A stretch of DNA of 64,000 bases, taken from positions 134,842 through 198,841 of the forward strand of contig JAIEMQ010000006.1 in the NCBI GenBank assembly GCA_019752015.1, in the 5' to 3' direction. Position 1 is the stretch's first letter, and every line of letters starts with the position of its first letter. This DNA comes from Cyanobacteriota bacterium (GTDB lineage Bacteria; Acidobacteriota; Vicinamibacteria; Vicinamibacterales; UBA2999). Positions 1 through 8,612 of this stretch are shown here, piece after piece. The translations under genes were made by a program, and so were the position numbers. Below the pieces are notes generated by a model, which was given only the letters and a program-made list of their open reading frames with translations, was not told where the DNA came from and did no database searches.

Positions 1-2
1 GC

Positions 3-71
3 GAACACCACACCATCGCCGGGCTCGTGGCCGGACTCCTCATGCTCGCCGCAAGAGCCTATTTCGCGTAA
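3..71 (+). CDS. 3' end of an unknown membrane protein (partial)
   Basis: Only the last 22 codons are in the window, read in frame from base 3 to a TAA at 69-71. They encode a hydrophobic alanine/leucine-rich tail ending LMLAARAYFA, compatible with a terminal membrane helix. The gene starts upstream of the window, so its family cannot be judged. Confidence 0.35.
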   Translation, partial: EHHTIAGLVAGLLMLAARAYFA

Positions 72-97
72 ACGTTCCCCTCAAGAATTGATGGGAG

Positions 98-127
98 TTG
101 ACCGCACCTACCCTGGATCGATATAGT
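98..127 (+). promoter_or_regulatory. Sigma-70-type promoter of the padR-permease operon
   Basis: TTGACC at 98-103 and TATAGT at 122-127 are spaced by 18 bases, a good vegetative promoter match. The transcript would start near 134, only a few bases before the ATG at 142, so the message would be nearly leaderless; no Shine-Dalgarno sequence precedes that ATG. Confidence 0.5.
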
Positions 128-147
128 CCCATCAGTTACTGATGGGA
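127..147. promoter_or_regulatory. Probable PadR operator, perfect 21-base palindrome over the start codon
   Basis: TCCCATCAGT at 127-136 is repeated in inverted form as ACTGATGGGA at 138-147 around one central base. A further TGATGGGA lies at 89-96. The palindrome overlaps the -10 end, the expected transcription start and the ATG of the padR gene, which is where an autorepressor would bind. Confidence 0.6.
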
Positions 148-480
148 CTCACCAACACGCCCTCCGACCTTCTCCCCGGCACGCTCGAGCTCCTGATCCT
201 GAAGGCGCTCGTGCGCGGCTCGAAACATGGTTACGGCATCGTCGAGCACTTGCGCCTCGCCTCTGATGACGTGCTGACGGTCGGGGAGAGCGCGCTGTAT
301 CCGGCGCTCCAGCGGCTGCTGCAAAACGACTGCGTCAAGGCGGAATGGGGAACGTCGGAAAACAACCGGCGCGCCCGCTACTACACGCTCACCGCCGCCG
401 GCCGCCGGCAGCTTGCCGCCGAACAAACCGAGTTCGATCGAATGGTCGGGGCGATCCAGCGGGTATTGAAGACGTCATGA
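142..480 (+). CDS. PadR family transcriptional regulator
   Basis: Small (112 aa) winged-helix regulator of the PadR type. The segment LLPGTLELLILKALVRGSKH and the following GYGIVEHL, then ALYPALQRL and the wing ARYYTLTAAGRRQL, are family hallmarks. PadR proteins bind palindromic operators as dimers and commonly repress adjacent efflux genes. The stop overlaps the start of the following permease (ATGA at 477-480), so the two are probably translationally coupled. A perfect palindrome over its own start codon suggests autorepression. The ligand cannot be inferred. Confidence 0.9.
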   Translation: MGLTNTPSDLLPGTLELLILKALVRGSKHGYGIVEHLRLASDDVLTVGESALYPALQRLLQNDCVKAEWGTSENNRRARYYTLTAAGRRQLAAEQTEFDRMVGAIQRVLKTS

Positions 481-3158
481 AAACGTTCCTTCGGGGTTTG
501 CTGCACCTCCTGCGCCGTTCGCGGCACGACGCCGATCTGCGCGAGGAGATCGAGACGCATCGCGCGCTCCGGCAGGCCGCGCTGGAACAGGACGGCCTCG
601 ATCCGTTTTCAGCGGAGTGGGCCAGCCGCCGTGCAATGGGGAACGTCACGCTCGCCGTCGAGGACGCGCGCGAGGTGTGGATTTGGCGCGCCCTCGATCA
701 GCTCTGGCAGGACATCCGCATCGCGATTCGCGGCTTGCGTAAGAACCCGGTCTTCACCTTCGTCACGATCGCGACGCTGGCGCTCGGCATCGGCGCCAAC
801 ACCGCGCTGTTCTCGATCTTCAACGGATTGATTCTGCGCCCGCTGCCCGTGCGCGAGCCGGCACGATTGGCGCTGTTGCTCGACGGATCGTGGTCGTACC
901 TGGTCTGGTCGGAAATCAAAGCCCGCGACAAGGATCTATTCGACGGCGCGTTCGCCTGGGCCAATGAAACCTTCGATCTGTCTCGCGGAGGACAAAGCGA
1001 CTTCGTCGAAGCCGCGCATGTCAGCGGACGTTACTTCGAACTGCTGGGCGTGTCCGCCGTGCGCGGCCGCGTGTTGAATGAAGCGGACGACACTGCCGCG
1101 ATGCCGGACGGCCCCGTCGCCGTGATCAGCCATCGATTCTGGCGCTCGCACTTCGCCGGCGCCGAAGACGTGATCGGCCGCCAGATCACGCTGCAGCGCA
1201 AATCGTTCACCATCGTCGGCGTGCTGCCGCCTGGATTCTTTGGCGTCGACGTCGGCCGCATGACCGACGTGATGCTCACGTTTGCCGCCGAGCCGTTGAT
1301 GCGCGGCGAGGAAAGCATCCTGCCGGCGGCGGGCGCGTCGTGGCTGAACATCGTGGCGAGGCGGAAGCCGGGACAAACGCTCGAACAAGCGAACGCCGCA
1401 TTGCGCGGGGTGCAGCCGCAGATCCGCGCCGCGACCATGGGCGGCATCAGCCCGGCGAGAGTGGAACGTTATCTCACTCGCCCGTTGACGCTCGTCGACG
1501 CCGCGACCGGCCGATCGCCGCTGCGATCGCGCTTCGAAAAACCGTTGATCGCAATGGTCGCCGCCGTCGCGTTGCTGCTCCTGGTCGCGTGCACGAATAT
1601 CGCGAGCTTGCTGATGGCGCGGGTCCTGGCCCGGCATCGCGAGCTCAGCGTGCGCATGGCGCTCGGTGGATCACGTGGACGGCTGGCGCGATTGCTCTTC
1701 ACCGAGAGCCTGATTGTGGCAATTGCCGGCGCGGCGCTCGGGCTGCTGTTCGCTCAATGGAGCGGCGCGCTGCTCGTCAGCCAATTGAGCACGTGGGAAG
1801 GCGACGTCTCGCTGCCGCTCGCCATCGACTGGCGCGTGCTGGGATTCAGTGTGGCGCTGGCGTGCGCGTCGGCCATCGTCGCGGGCGTCGCGCCCGCGCT
1901 CGGGCTGCGCAGCGTCGCGGCCGGCGAAGCGCTCAAGGATGCAGGCCGCGGACTCACGGGCGATCGCCGTTTCGCGGTCCGCGGCACGCTGGTCGCCGCG
2001 CAGATCGCAATCTCGCTGATGCTCGTCACGGCCGCGGGGTTGTTCCTGCGCTCGTTCACGTCGCTCGCGCGCATGCCGCTCGGCTTCGTGCCCGAGCCGC
2101 TGCTGATCGCGGAAGTGGATCTCCAGGCGAGCGGCGGTCCGATCGAGCAACGCGGTGAACGCGCCGAGCGCCTGCGCGCGGCAGCGGCATCCGCGCCAGG
2201 CGTGAAAGCGGCGGCATTGTCGAGAGTGTCGTTGCTGACCGGTGGAGGATGGTGGGCGAATCGTGTCGCCATCGACGATGGGGCGATGCCTGTTGAGGAT
2301 GTGAGCGCGAATCGCCTGTGGCGCAATGCGACGAGCCCGGGCTGGTTCGACACCATGGGAACGCCGCTCATCAGCGGCAGAGATTTCACGGACGCCGATC
2401 GCGCCGGCGCGCCGCTCGTCGCGATCGTCAACCCCGCGTTCGTGAAGCGCTATCAACTGGGTCAGCAACCACTCGGCCGGACGATTCGCATTGGCTTGCC
2501 GAACGGCGAGCGGCGATACGAGATCGTCGGCATTGCCGGCGACAGCGTCTACACGTCCCAGCACGACGGCATGATGGCCACGATGTATGTGCCGCTCGCG
2601 CAGATCGCGCCGCTCGGTGGCACCGTCATCCTGACCATCAACGCCGATCGCAGCCGGCGAGTGGCCGTGCAGCGCGAGGTGGCAGCGGCACTCGCGAGAA
2701 CCGAGCCGGCCACGTCATTCGTGTTCCGGACCTTCGATCAATTCATCGATGCGCGAGTCACGCAGGAGCGGCTGATCGCCATGCTCTCGACGTTCTTCGG
2801 CGCGCTGGCATTGCTGCTGGCCGGCATCGGTTTGTACGGCATCGTGGCGCAGGCGGTGCGCTCGCGTGAGTCCGAGATCGGCCTCCGCCTCGCTCTCGGC
2901 GCGCAGCCTGGCGGGATCGTACGTCTGGTCTTTCACCGCGTCGGCATCCTGGTCGCAATCGGCCTCACGATTGGATTCGCCGCCAGTTACTGGGCCGCGA
3001 AGTTCGTGGGCCCGCTGTTGTTTCACATCGACTCGCGCGATCCGGCAACGTTCGCGGCGGCGGCCGGCGTATTGGTGGCCGCAGGATTATTGGCGGCGTG
3101 GCTGCCGGCACGCCGTGCCGCGCGGCTCGATCCTGCACGGGTGCTTCGCGAAGGATAG
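477..3158 (+). CDS. ADOP-type duplicated permease (MacB/FtsX family)
   Basis: An 893-residue membrane protein of the acidobacterial duplicated orphan permease type. After an N-terminal helical domain (about 1-80) come two MacB periplasmic-core/FtsX modules: a first helix with LALGIGANTALFSIFNG, a periplasmic domain, three helices from about residue 370 (LIAMVAAVALLLLVACTNIA), then a second periplasmic domain and a terminal FtsX unit with ESEIGLRLALGA near 800. No ABC ATPase is adjacent, as usual for this type. The ATG at 477 overlaps the padR stop; an upstream in-frame extension inside padR is unlikely to be used. The substrate is unknown; export or lipoprotein release is the usual proposal. 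Confidence 0.88.
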   Translation: MKTFLRGLLHLLRRSRHDADLREEIETHRALRQAALEQDGLDPFSAEWASRRAMGNVTLAVEDAREVWIWRALDQLWQDIRIAIRGLRKNPVFTFVTIATLALGIGANTALFSIFNGLILRPLPVREPARLALLLDGSWSYLVWSEIKARDKDLFDGAFAWANETFDLSRGGQSDFVEAAHVSGRYFELLGVSAVRGRVLNEADDTAAMPDGPVAVISHRFWRSHFAGAEDVIGRQITLQRKSFTIVGVLPPGFFGVDVGRMTDVMLTFAAEPLMRGEESILPAAGASWLNIVARRKPGQTLEQANAALRGVQPQIRAATMGGISPARVERYLTRPLTLVDAATGRSPLRSRFEKPLIAMVAAVALLLLVACTNIASLLMARVLARHRELSVRMALGGSRGRLARLLFTESLIVAIAGAALGLLFAQWSGALLVSQLSTWEGDVSLPLAIDWRVLGFSVALACASAIVAGVAPALGLRSVAAGEALKDAGRGLTGDRRFAVRGTLVAAQIAISLMLVTAAGLFLRSFTSLARMPLGFVPEPLLIAEVDLQASGGPIEQRGERAERLRAAAASAPGVKAAALSRVSLLTGGGWWANRVAIDDGAMPVEDVSANRLWRNATSPGWFDTMGTPLISGRDFTDADRAGAPLVAIVNPAFVKRYQLGQQPLGRTIRIGLPNGERRYEIVGIAGDSVYTSQHDGMMATMYVPLAQIAPLGGTVILTINADRSRRVAVQREVAAALARTEPATSFVFRTFDQFIDARVTQERLIAMLSTFFGALALLLAGIGLYGIVAQAVRSRESEIGLRLALGAQPGGIVRLVFHRVGILVAIGLTIGFAASYWAAKFVGPLLFHIDSRDPATFAAAAGVLVAAGLLAAWLPARRAARLDPARVLREG

Positions 3159-3214
3159 GTCCGCGCGGCTGACACGCGTATGATGCGCAGCGTCGTCAAC
3201 CTAACGGAGGACCT

Positions 3215-3871
3215 ATGAAGCGCATTGTTCCTGGCCTGGTCAGCGTCCTGTTGCTCGCACCGGCGTTACAGATCACATCGCAAGCGCAGGCACCGGCGGC
3301 CGGCGCGCAGCGCGCCCCGACGCCGTTCGTGCCGGCTCCGGCGCAGAACGGGCCGACGCCGACCATTGCCTTTGACATCACCAAGGCCGACATTGATTTC
3401 GTGCTGAAGAACGCGCCCGCGAACCCGCCCGACCGCCAGCTGCGCGTCGTGGACATGGGCAAGTACAACCTCGGCGTCGGCATCATTCATCGCGGACCGA
3501 CGAACGACAAGCCGGGTGATCCGATTCAGATGATTTATCACGACTTCACGCCGGAGGTTTACATCATCACGTCGGGCAGCGGCATTCTCACCACAGGCGG
3601 AGTGATCGAGAATCGCCGTCAAGGTACGGGTGTGCCGAACGTGATGAACGGTCCGAGTGGCGGCGGCACCGCGGGCGCCGGCGCGTACAGCCGCGCCGTC
3701 AGCGAAGGCGACATCATCATCATTCCGACGATGGTCGCGCACGGCTGGAGCCACATCAAAGATCACGTCACCTACTTGAGCGTGCGTCCCGATCCCGAGC
3801 GCGCCCTGCCCGCCGGCTACGTGTATCCGCTGTTGTTCAAGAATCTGCCGACGCCGCCGCCGAAGCAGTAG
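3215..3871 (+). CDS. Exported cupin-domain protein
   Basis: A 218-residue protein with a signal peptide (MKRIVPGLVSVLLLAPALQI, cleavage near residue 25) and a low-complexity Ala/Pro linker, then a beta-rich domain about residues 65-200. EVYIITSGSGILTTGG and EGDIIIIPTMVAHGWSHI match the two conserved strands of a small-molecule-sensing or enzymatic cupin; the second carries a metal-type histidine. GGAGG lies seven bases before the ATG. It stands alone between two permease genes, and its substrate is unknown. Confidence 0.7.
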   Translation: MKRIVPGLVSVLLLAPALQITSQAQAPAAGAQRAPTPFVPAPAQNGPTPTIAFDITKADIDFVLKNAPANPPDRQLRVVDMGKYNLGVGIIHRGPTNDKPGDPIQMIYHDFTPEVYIITSGSGILTTGGVIENRRQGTGVPNVMNGPSGGGTAGAGAYSRAVSEGDIIIIPTMVAHGWSHIKDHVTYLSVRPDPERALPAGYVYPLLFKNLPTPPPKQ

Positions 3872-3874
3872 CAG

Positions 3875-6247
3875 CTAGTCGCTGTTCAACGCTTCAGAGG
3901 GTCGAATCGCCAGCGCCCGACGCGTGGGCAGCCACGCGGCGGCAATGCTTGCCGCCGCGAGCGCAGCGATCACGATCGACGGTGTGATCACGCCGGTTTC
4001 CGGCATGCTCACCAGGATGACGGACTGGAAGCCCGCGAGATACACGCCGGCGAGCGTGCCTATGGCGGTGCCGAGTCCCATCAACGCGAACGTGCGTCCG
4101 GCCACGCTGGTCAGCACTTGTCCGCGGCGCGCGCCGAGCGCCACGCGCACGCCGATCTCGCGCGTGCGGCGCGTGACCATGAACGACAGCAGCGCGTAGA
4201 TCGACACCACGGACATCAGCAGCGCCATCATGCCGAGCGCCGTCATTGCCGACGTCATGGCCGTCAGGAACGACGTCTGCTCGCGGCCGGCCTCGTCGAG
4301 CAGACGGATCGCGCGCACGTCCGTGCTCTGATCGATGTCCGCAACGATCTTGCGAAGCGGACCGGCGATGGTGGCGGGATTGCCCGCGCTTCGAATGGCG
4401 ACGAAAACACCGGGTGTCTGATCGAGCAGAGAAACGTAAATGCCCGCGGCGTTGCTGCGATCGCCTGGGCTCATGCCGAGATCAGGTACTACGCCGATGA
4501 TTTCGCGCCACAGGCCCGGCGCGCCTGAATCGGCCGGCAGCAGTTTGATTCGCCGGCCAAGCGGCAATCGGCCGTTGAACCAGCGATCGACGAATGGCTG
4601 ATTGACGATCGCGACCGGTGCGGCGCCGGCAACGTAATCGCTCGCCGTGAACACACGCCCCATGAGCGGTTGGCCGCCAATGGTCTCGAGGAAACCGTCA
4701 CTGACGCTCAGTACGCGCGATGTGCCGGTCAACGACGGCGATCCTGGATCGACCGCTTCGATTTCGATCGGCCCGGCGGAAACGTGTTGCCGGGGAAGGC
4801 CGCTCGCCGCGCCGGCCGACACAACAGCGGGCAACGCGCGCACGGAGGCCAACATGCGATCGCGCGTGTCCTTCGATTGCGCGCCGCTCAACCGCGCCGT
4901 CAGTACCCGGCCTTTCGGCAACGCGGGAATCTCGCCGGCATACGACGCGTACGCACGGGCCATCACGAGCGCGCCATTCAACAGCGCCACCGACAGCGCG
5001 ACTTCGATCACGAGCACACGTCCGACGCTGCCGAAACCGCTCGGGGTGAGTCCGCGCCCCTGCGCGTGCAGCGCGCCGATCAGGTTGGCGCGCGTCACCT
5101 GGAGCGCGGGCAGCAGCCCGCTGACCACGCTGATCGCGAACGACAGCGCGACGACGAACGCCATGGTTCGCAGCGTCGGTTCGAACGTCATCCAGAACGG
5201 GATGCCGGTCATCATGCCGGCCAGCACTCGGAGCGACAATTGAGCGAGCGCGAGTCCCATCACCGAGGCGATCACGCACAGAATCGCGACCTCGGCAAAC
5301 AACTGGCCGACGAGGCGCGACCGCGCGCCGCCGATCGCGCTTCGCACCGCCAGCTCGGACGATCGCGACCAGGTTCGCGCGAACACCAGCGACGCGATGT
5401 TCGACGCCACCACCAGCAGCGCCAGCACCAGGACCGCGACCAGGCCGGCCATCACGGTGTTGATGATGTCGTCGTCGCCGGTGAAAGGCAGCGCGCGCAT
5501 GGAGATGGCCGTGCCGGGCCGTCGCGGCCGCTCCGGCCGCGAGTAGGCACTGAGCTCCGCTGTCGCGCCGGCAATGGTGAGCCCGTCCCGAAGAATGCCA
5601 AACACCGTGAGCGAAGTTGCTCGTCCCGCGAGTGTCGCTTCATCGAGGGGCACCCAGATTTCGCCGCCGGCCGGAAACTTGAACGCATCGGGAAGCACGC
5701 CGACCACGGTCAGTGCTCGACCTGAAAGCTGAATCGACTGACCAACGATCGACGGGCTCGCGCCGAATCGCCGGCGCCACACGCTTTCGCGCAGCACGAC
5801 GACCGGTTCCGCGCCCGGCTCGCCGTCGGCGGCGGTCAGCACGCGGCCGAGCATCGGTACTGCCGGAAGAAACTGGAACGACCGCGGCGTGATCAGGCCG
5901 ACGCTGATCGGCTCGACGGTGCCGTCCGCGTTCTCGAGCGCGAATTCGGCACCGCCTTCGGCGCCGAGATGAACGAACGACTTCGACGTGTCGCGGATCG
6001 CGTGATACCCGTCGAGATCGACTTCGACGTTGTCCTCGGCATCGGAATGCATCACCAGCCGGACGAAGCGATCGCCGTTGGCGAATGGCAGGGAACTGTA
6101 GAGAACGGCTTCACGCAGCGTGAATCCGATCGTGGCGAGGCACACGCCGGTGGCGAGCGCCAGCACGATCGTCAGCGAGAGGACGGGCTGCTTCGCGATC
6201 AGCCGCAGCGCCAGCCGAATTTCAGATGCCGTTATCCAGCGGTTCAT
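3875..6247 (-). CDS. ADOP-type duplicated permease (MacB/FtsX family)
   Basis: A second duplicated permease (about 790 residues) with two MacB-core/FtsX modules. It has the first helix PVLSLTIVLALATGVCLATI, the middle three-helix group with NIASLVFARTWSRSSELAVR, and a terminal unit with RTREIGVRVALGARRGQVL. Unlike the permease at 477-3158 it lacks the N-terminal cytosolic helical domain and has no PadR neighbour. The start at 6247 is preferred because a longer in-frame start (6319) would lie inside the upstream cytochrome gene. Transport role inferred; substrate unknown. Confidence 0.85.
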   Translation of the reverse strand: MNRWITASEIRLALRLIAKQPVLSLTIVLALATGVCLATIGFTLREAVLYSSLPFANGDRFVRLVMHSDAEDNVEVDLDGYHAIRDTSKSFVHLGAEGGAEFALENADGTVEPISVGLITPRSFQFLPAVPMLGRVLTAADGEPGAEPVVVLRESVWRRRFGASPSIVGQSIQLSGRALTVVGVLPDAFKFPAGGEIWVPLDEATLAGRATSLTVFGILRDGLTIAGATAELSAYSRPERPRRPGTAISMRALPFTGDDDIINTVMAGLVAVLVLALLVVASNIASLVFARTWSRSSELAVRSAIGGARSRLVGQLFAEVAILCVIASVMGLALAQLSLRVLAGMMTGIPFWMTFEPTLRTMAFVVALSFAISVVSGLLPALQVTRANLIGALHAQGRGLTPSGFGSVGRVLVIEVALSVALLNGALVMARAYASYAGEIPALPKGRVLTARLSGAQSKDTRDRMLASVRALPAVVSAGAASGLPRQHVSAGPIEIEAVDPGSPSLTGTSRVLSVSDGFLETIGGQPLMGRVFTASDYVAGAAPVAIVNQPFVDRWFNGRLPLGRRIKLLPADSGAPGLWREIIGVVPDLGMSPGDRSNAAGIYVSLLDQTPGVFVAIRSAGNPATIAGPLRKIVADIDQSTDVRAIRLLDEAGREQTSFLTAMTSAMTALGMMALLMSVVSIYALLSFMVTRRTREIGVRVALGARRGQVLTSVAGRTFALMGLGTAIGTLAGVYLAGFQSVILVSMPETGVITPSIVIAALAAASIAAAWLPTRRALAIRPSEALNSD

Positions 6248-6264
6248 CCCGTCTTTAGACGCGA

Positions 6265-6837
6265 TTACTGCTGCTGTTGTTGCGGATAACCTTTCAGCCG
6301 CGGCGACTTCGGCTTCCACTCCGGCAGACGGGCGTAATCCTCGCCGATCGGCATCTTCACCCTGGGCAAGGTAGTGGCGTCGAGGACTTCGTCCTCCTTA
6401 ATCACGTCGTTGATGAACAACAGGTACGCGGTCAGCGAGTAGACCTCATCGGGGTGCAACGTTCCCTCCCGGTTGAGCGGCATCGCGCGATTGATGTAAT
6501 CCCACACGGTCGTTGCGTGAGGCGCGCGCAGCGGCAGGATTCGGCCGCGCGCCCAGACGTCGGCGTTCGGTGGCGCTTTGCTTTTCAGAATCGGTGCCCT
6601 GCCGTCGACGGCCGACGCGCCGTGACAGCCGGCGCAGCCTTTTGAACGATACAACTGCGCGCCTTCCCTGACAGTTCCTTTTCCCTGCGGCAGCTCCTCG
6701 CCGGTCGGACCGATTGAGATATCCCACGCGCGAATTTCCTCGGCGGTCGGCGTGCGTCCAACGCCGAACGTCGTTTGCTGCGCCAGCGCCGTCGCGCCCA
6801 TCAGCAATGCCAGCACGAGCGCTCTAAGCGAAGCCAT
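6265..6837 (-). CDS. soxD: SoxD-like c-type cytochrome of sulfite dehydrogenase
   Basis: A 190-residue periplasmic monoheme cytochrome c with a signal peptide ending ATALAQ. The family entry FGVGRTPTAEEIRAWDI precedes a CAGCH heme site near residue 75; the distal region DEVYSLTAYLLFINDVIKED and LPRVKMP are typical of the SoxD cytochrome. It overlaps the end of soxC by 14 bases and would take electrons from the molybdenum subunit. The Gln-rich tail is unusual. No soxAXYZB genes are visible, so thiosulfate oxidation by a full Sox system is not implied. Confidence 0.85.
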   Translation of the reverse strand: MASLRALVLALLMGATALAQQTTFGVGRTPTAEEIRAWDISIGPTGEELPQGKGTVREGAQLYRSKGCAGCHGASAVDGRAPILKSKAPPNADVWARGRILPLRAPHATTVWDYINRAMPLNREGTLHPDEVYSLTAYLLFINDVIKEDEVLDATTLPRVKMPIGEDYARLPEWKPKSPRLKGYPQQQQQ

Positions 6838-8068
6838 TGGTGACGCTCCCGTCGCCGGCGATCTTCCACGGCTGAATGCTGTTGTCGAGGCCCGGCACGC
6901 TGAACGTCTGGTCGTACGGCTTGTTCCAGTACTTCGCGATCTGTTCTCGCGACGGCTGCACCTGGCCGATCTCGTCCGTGCAGCGTGACAGGATCTCGGT
7001 CTCTTTTCCGTCCCAGTTCCACATCAAGCCAAAGCGCGCGTGCGCCATGCGCTGCGCGGTGCCTTTGATCTCCGCCTTGTTCCAGCGTTTGCCGCCATCG
7101 GTGGACACTTCCACCAACTTGATCGCGCCGCCGCCGGACCATGCGAGGCCGCTGATCTCGTAGAAGCCTTTGCCGGGCAACTGTTGTCCCGCGGACGGGA
7201 ACGTGATCACCGACTTCGGACCGATCTGGTAGTCCAGCGCCGCGACTTTCGGATCGCGATCGAGATGTCCGAAGTCGTTGTAGTTCATGTAGTAGCGATC
7301 GACGAGCTTGATGCGCCGCAGCCACTTGGTGTGGAAGATGCCTTCGAAGCCGGGCACCATCAACCGCAACGGAAATCCTTGCTGCGGCCGCACGGCTTCG
7401 CCGTTCATGCCGTAGGCAACGAGGACGTCGTCCATTGCCTTGGCCACCGGCATGCTCGACGCGCCCTTCACTTCCTCCGAGCCTTCGGCCACGAACCATG
7501 TTGCGCTGCCCTTGAGGCCGCACTCTTTGAGCAGCGTCGAGAGCAGCACGCCGGTCCATTCGGCGCAGCTCGTCATGCCGTGCGTTTCCTGGACGTTCTT
7601 CGCGCGTCGCGAGGATCGATTCCCGGCGCACTCGATGAAGTGCAAGCGCGTCACGGACGGGAAGCGCTTCAAGTCGTCCATGGTGAACGTCAACGGGCGA
7701 TCCACGAGGCCGTGAATCATCAGCCGGTGTTCTTTCGGATCGATATCCGGCAGGAATGATCCACGCGTCGTCCCGATGTAGTGGAGCGAAGACGGCGTGA
7801 TCACGCCGACCGAATCCTGCAAAGGAGCGGCGATGTGGAACGTCAGGCCCCAGTTGTCCGGCGACGGCCTGCCGCCGTGAGCGATGCGCACCGAGGTGAC
7901 ATGCCTGGAGCGATCGCCGTAGGCGATCTGATCCTTGCCCTCGTGGATCATCTGCGGGCCGTGCTGTTCCTGGCCGAGCGCGGGTGCCGCGGCGCCGAAG
8001 GTGAGACCGCCTGCTAATGCGGCGCTGTTCTTGAGGAATCCCCGCCGATCAGGTCGTTTCGCGCCCAT
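6824..8068 (-). CDS. soxC: SoxC-like molybdopterin sulfite dehydrogenase
   Basis: A 414-residue sulfite-oxidase-family enzyme. It begins with a twin-arginine leader (DRRGFLKNSAALAGG), so it is folded before export. HFIECAGNRSS carries the conserved molybdenum-ligand cysteine, followed by the Mo-pterin fold, and a C-terminal dimerisation domain with WSGGGAIKLVEVSTDGG. The ATG at 8068 follows a good GGAG; a longer in-frame start lacks a leader. It forms an operon with the SoxD-like cytochrome and probably oxidises sulfite or a related sulfur intermediate in the periplasm. Confidence 0.88.
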   Translation of the reverse strand: MGAKRPDRRGFLKNSAALAGGLTFGAAAPALGQEQHGPQMIHEGKDQIAYGDRSRHVTSVRIAHGGRPSPDNWGLTFHIAAPLQDSVGVITPSSLHYIGTTRGSFLPDIDPKEHRLMIHGLVDRPLTFTMDDLKRFPSVTRLHFIECAGNRSSRRAKNVQETHGMTSCAEWTGVLLSTLLKECGLKGSATWFVAEGSEEVKGASSMPVAKAMDDVLVAYGMNGEAVRPQQGFPLRLMVPGFEGIFHTKWLRRIKLVDRYYMNYNDFGHLDRDPKVAALDYQIGPKSVITFPSAGQQLPGKGFYEISGLAWSGGGAIKLVEVSTDGGKRWNKAEIKGTAQRMAHARFGLMWNWDGKETEILSRCTDEIGQVQPSREQIAKYWNKPYDQTFSVPGLDNSIQPWKIAGDGSVTNGFA

Positions 8069-8157
8069 GGGTTTCTCCTTCGGGCGAAGTATACGCCCAT
8101 CGACGCAGGGAGTCTTCCGCCTGATAATGATCAGTGCCTGCTGAACGGAGGTGTCCC

Positions 8158-8583
8158 TTGGCCGCTCACTCCCGCGCGTCTGGACTGGTCCTGGTCGTCG
8201 CACTCGCTGCCCTCGCCGGCGGCTGCACGCCCCCTGAACTGCCCATGGCGCCATCGCCGTTGACCACCGGTGTCATCCTCTACGAGCACGCCAACTTCCT
8301 TGGCAACTCGGCGCACCTGACCGCGGACGTGAGCGACCTTCGGGACTTCCGCGGGCCGTGCAGTCAAAGCAATGGCGACTCGACGCGCGATTGGAACGAT
8401 TGCGCATCGTCGGTGCGCGTGGCGCCCGGATGGCGCGCCACGCTCTATCGCGGCACGAGCTTTCGCGACGACGCGCTCGAGATCACATCGGACGTGGCGA
8501 ACCTGCAGTTGGCGCGGGAGCATGATTGCGACAAGGGCGGCCTGAACGACTGCGTGTCGTCGGTGCGTGTTCGCCCACAGTAG
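8158..8583 (+). CDS. Beta/gamma-crystallin-like lipoprotein
   Basis: A small (141 aa) lipoprotein: hydrophobic leader VLVVALAALAGGC ends in a lipobox with the acylated cysteine, then one region with two Greek-key-like motifs (GVILYEHANFLGNSAHL and ATLYRGTSFRDDALEI), each followed by a C..S SVRV segment. This is the pattern of beta/gamma-crystallin or inhibitor I36-type folds, which often bind calcium. A TTG at 8158 is chosen because GGAGG lies seven bases upstream; an in-frame ATG at 8134 lacks a ribosome site. Function unknown. Confidence 0.65.
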   Translation: MAAHSRASGLVLVVALAALAGGCTPPELPMAPSPLTTGVILYEHANFLGNSAHLTADVSDLRDFRGPCSQSNGDSTRDWNDCASSVRVAPGWRATLYRGTSFRDDALEITSDVANLQLAREHDCDKGGLNDCVSSVRVRPQ

Positions 8584-8612
8584 CGATAGAATTCCAGCAC
8601 GGAGATTTTGAG

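Noticed and set aside
1671-2564. Minus-strand frame of 297 codons opposite the first permease
   Set aside because: It is a shadow of the MacB/FtsX coding sequence with no motif or ribosome site.
4670-5725. Plus-strand frame of 351 codons within the second permease
   Set aside because: It lies opposite the permease, has a repetitive Arg/His/Gln composition and no domain.
6265-8068. Complete Sox thiosulfate oxidation system
   Set aside because: Only the SoxC- and SoxD-like genes are present; soxXYZAB are absent from the window.
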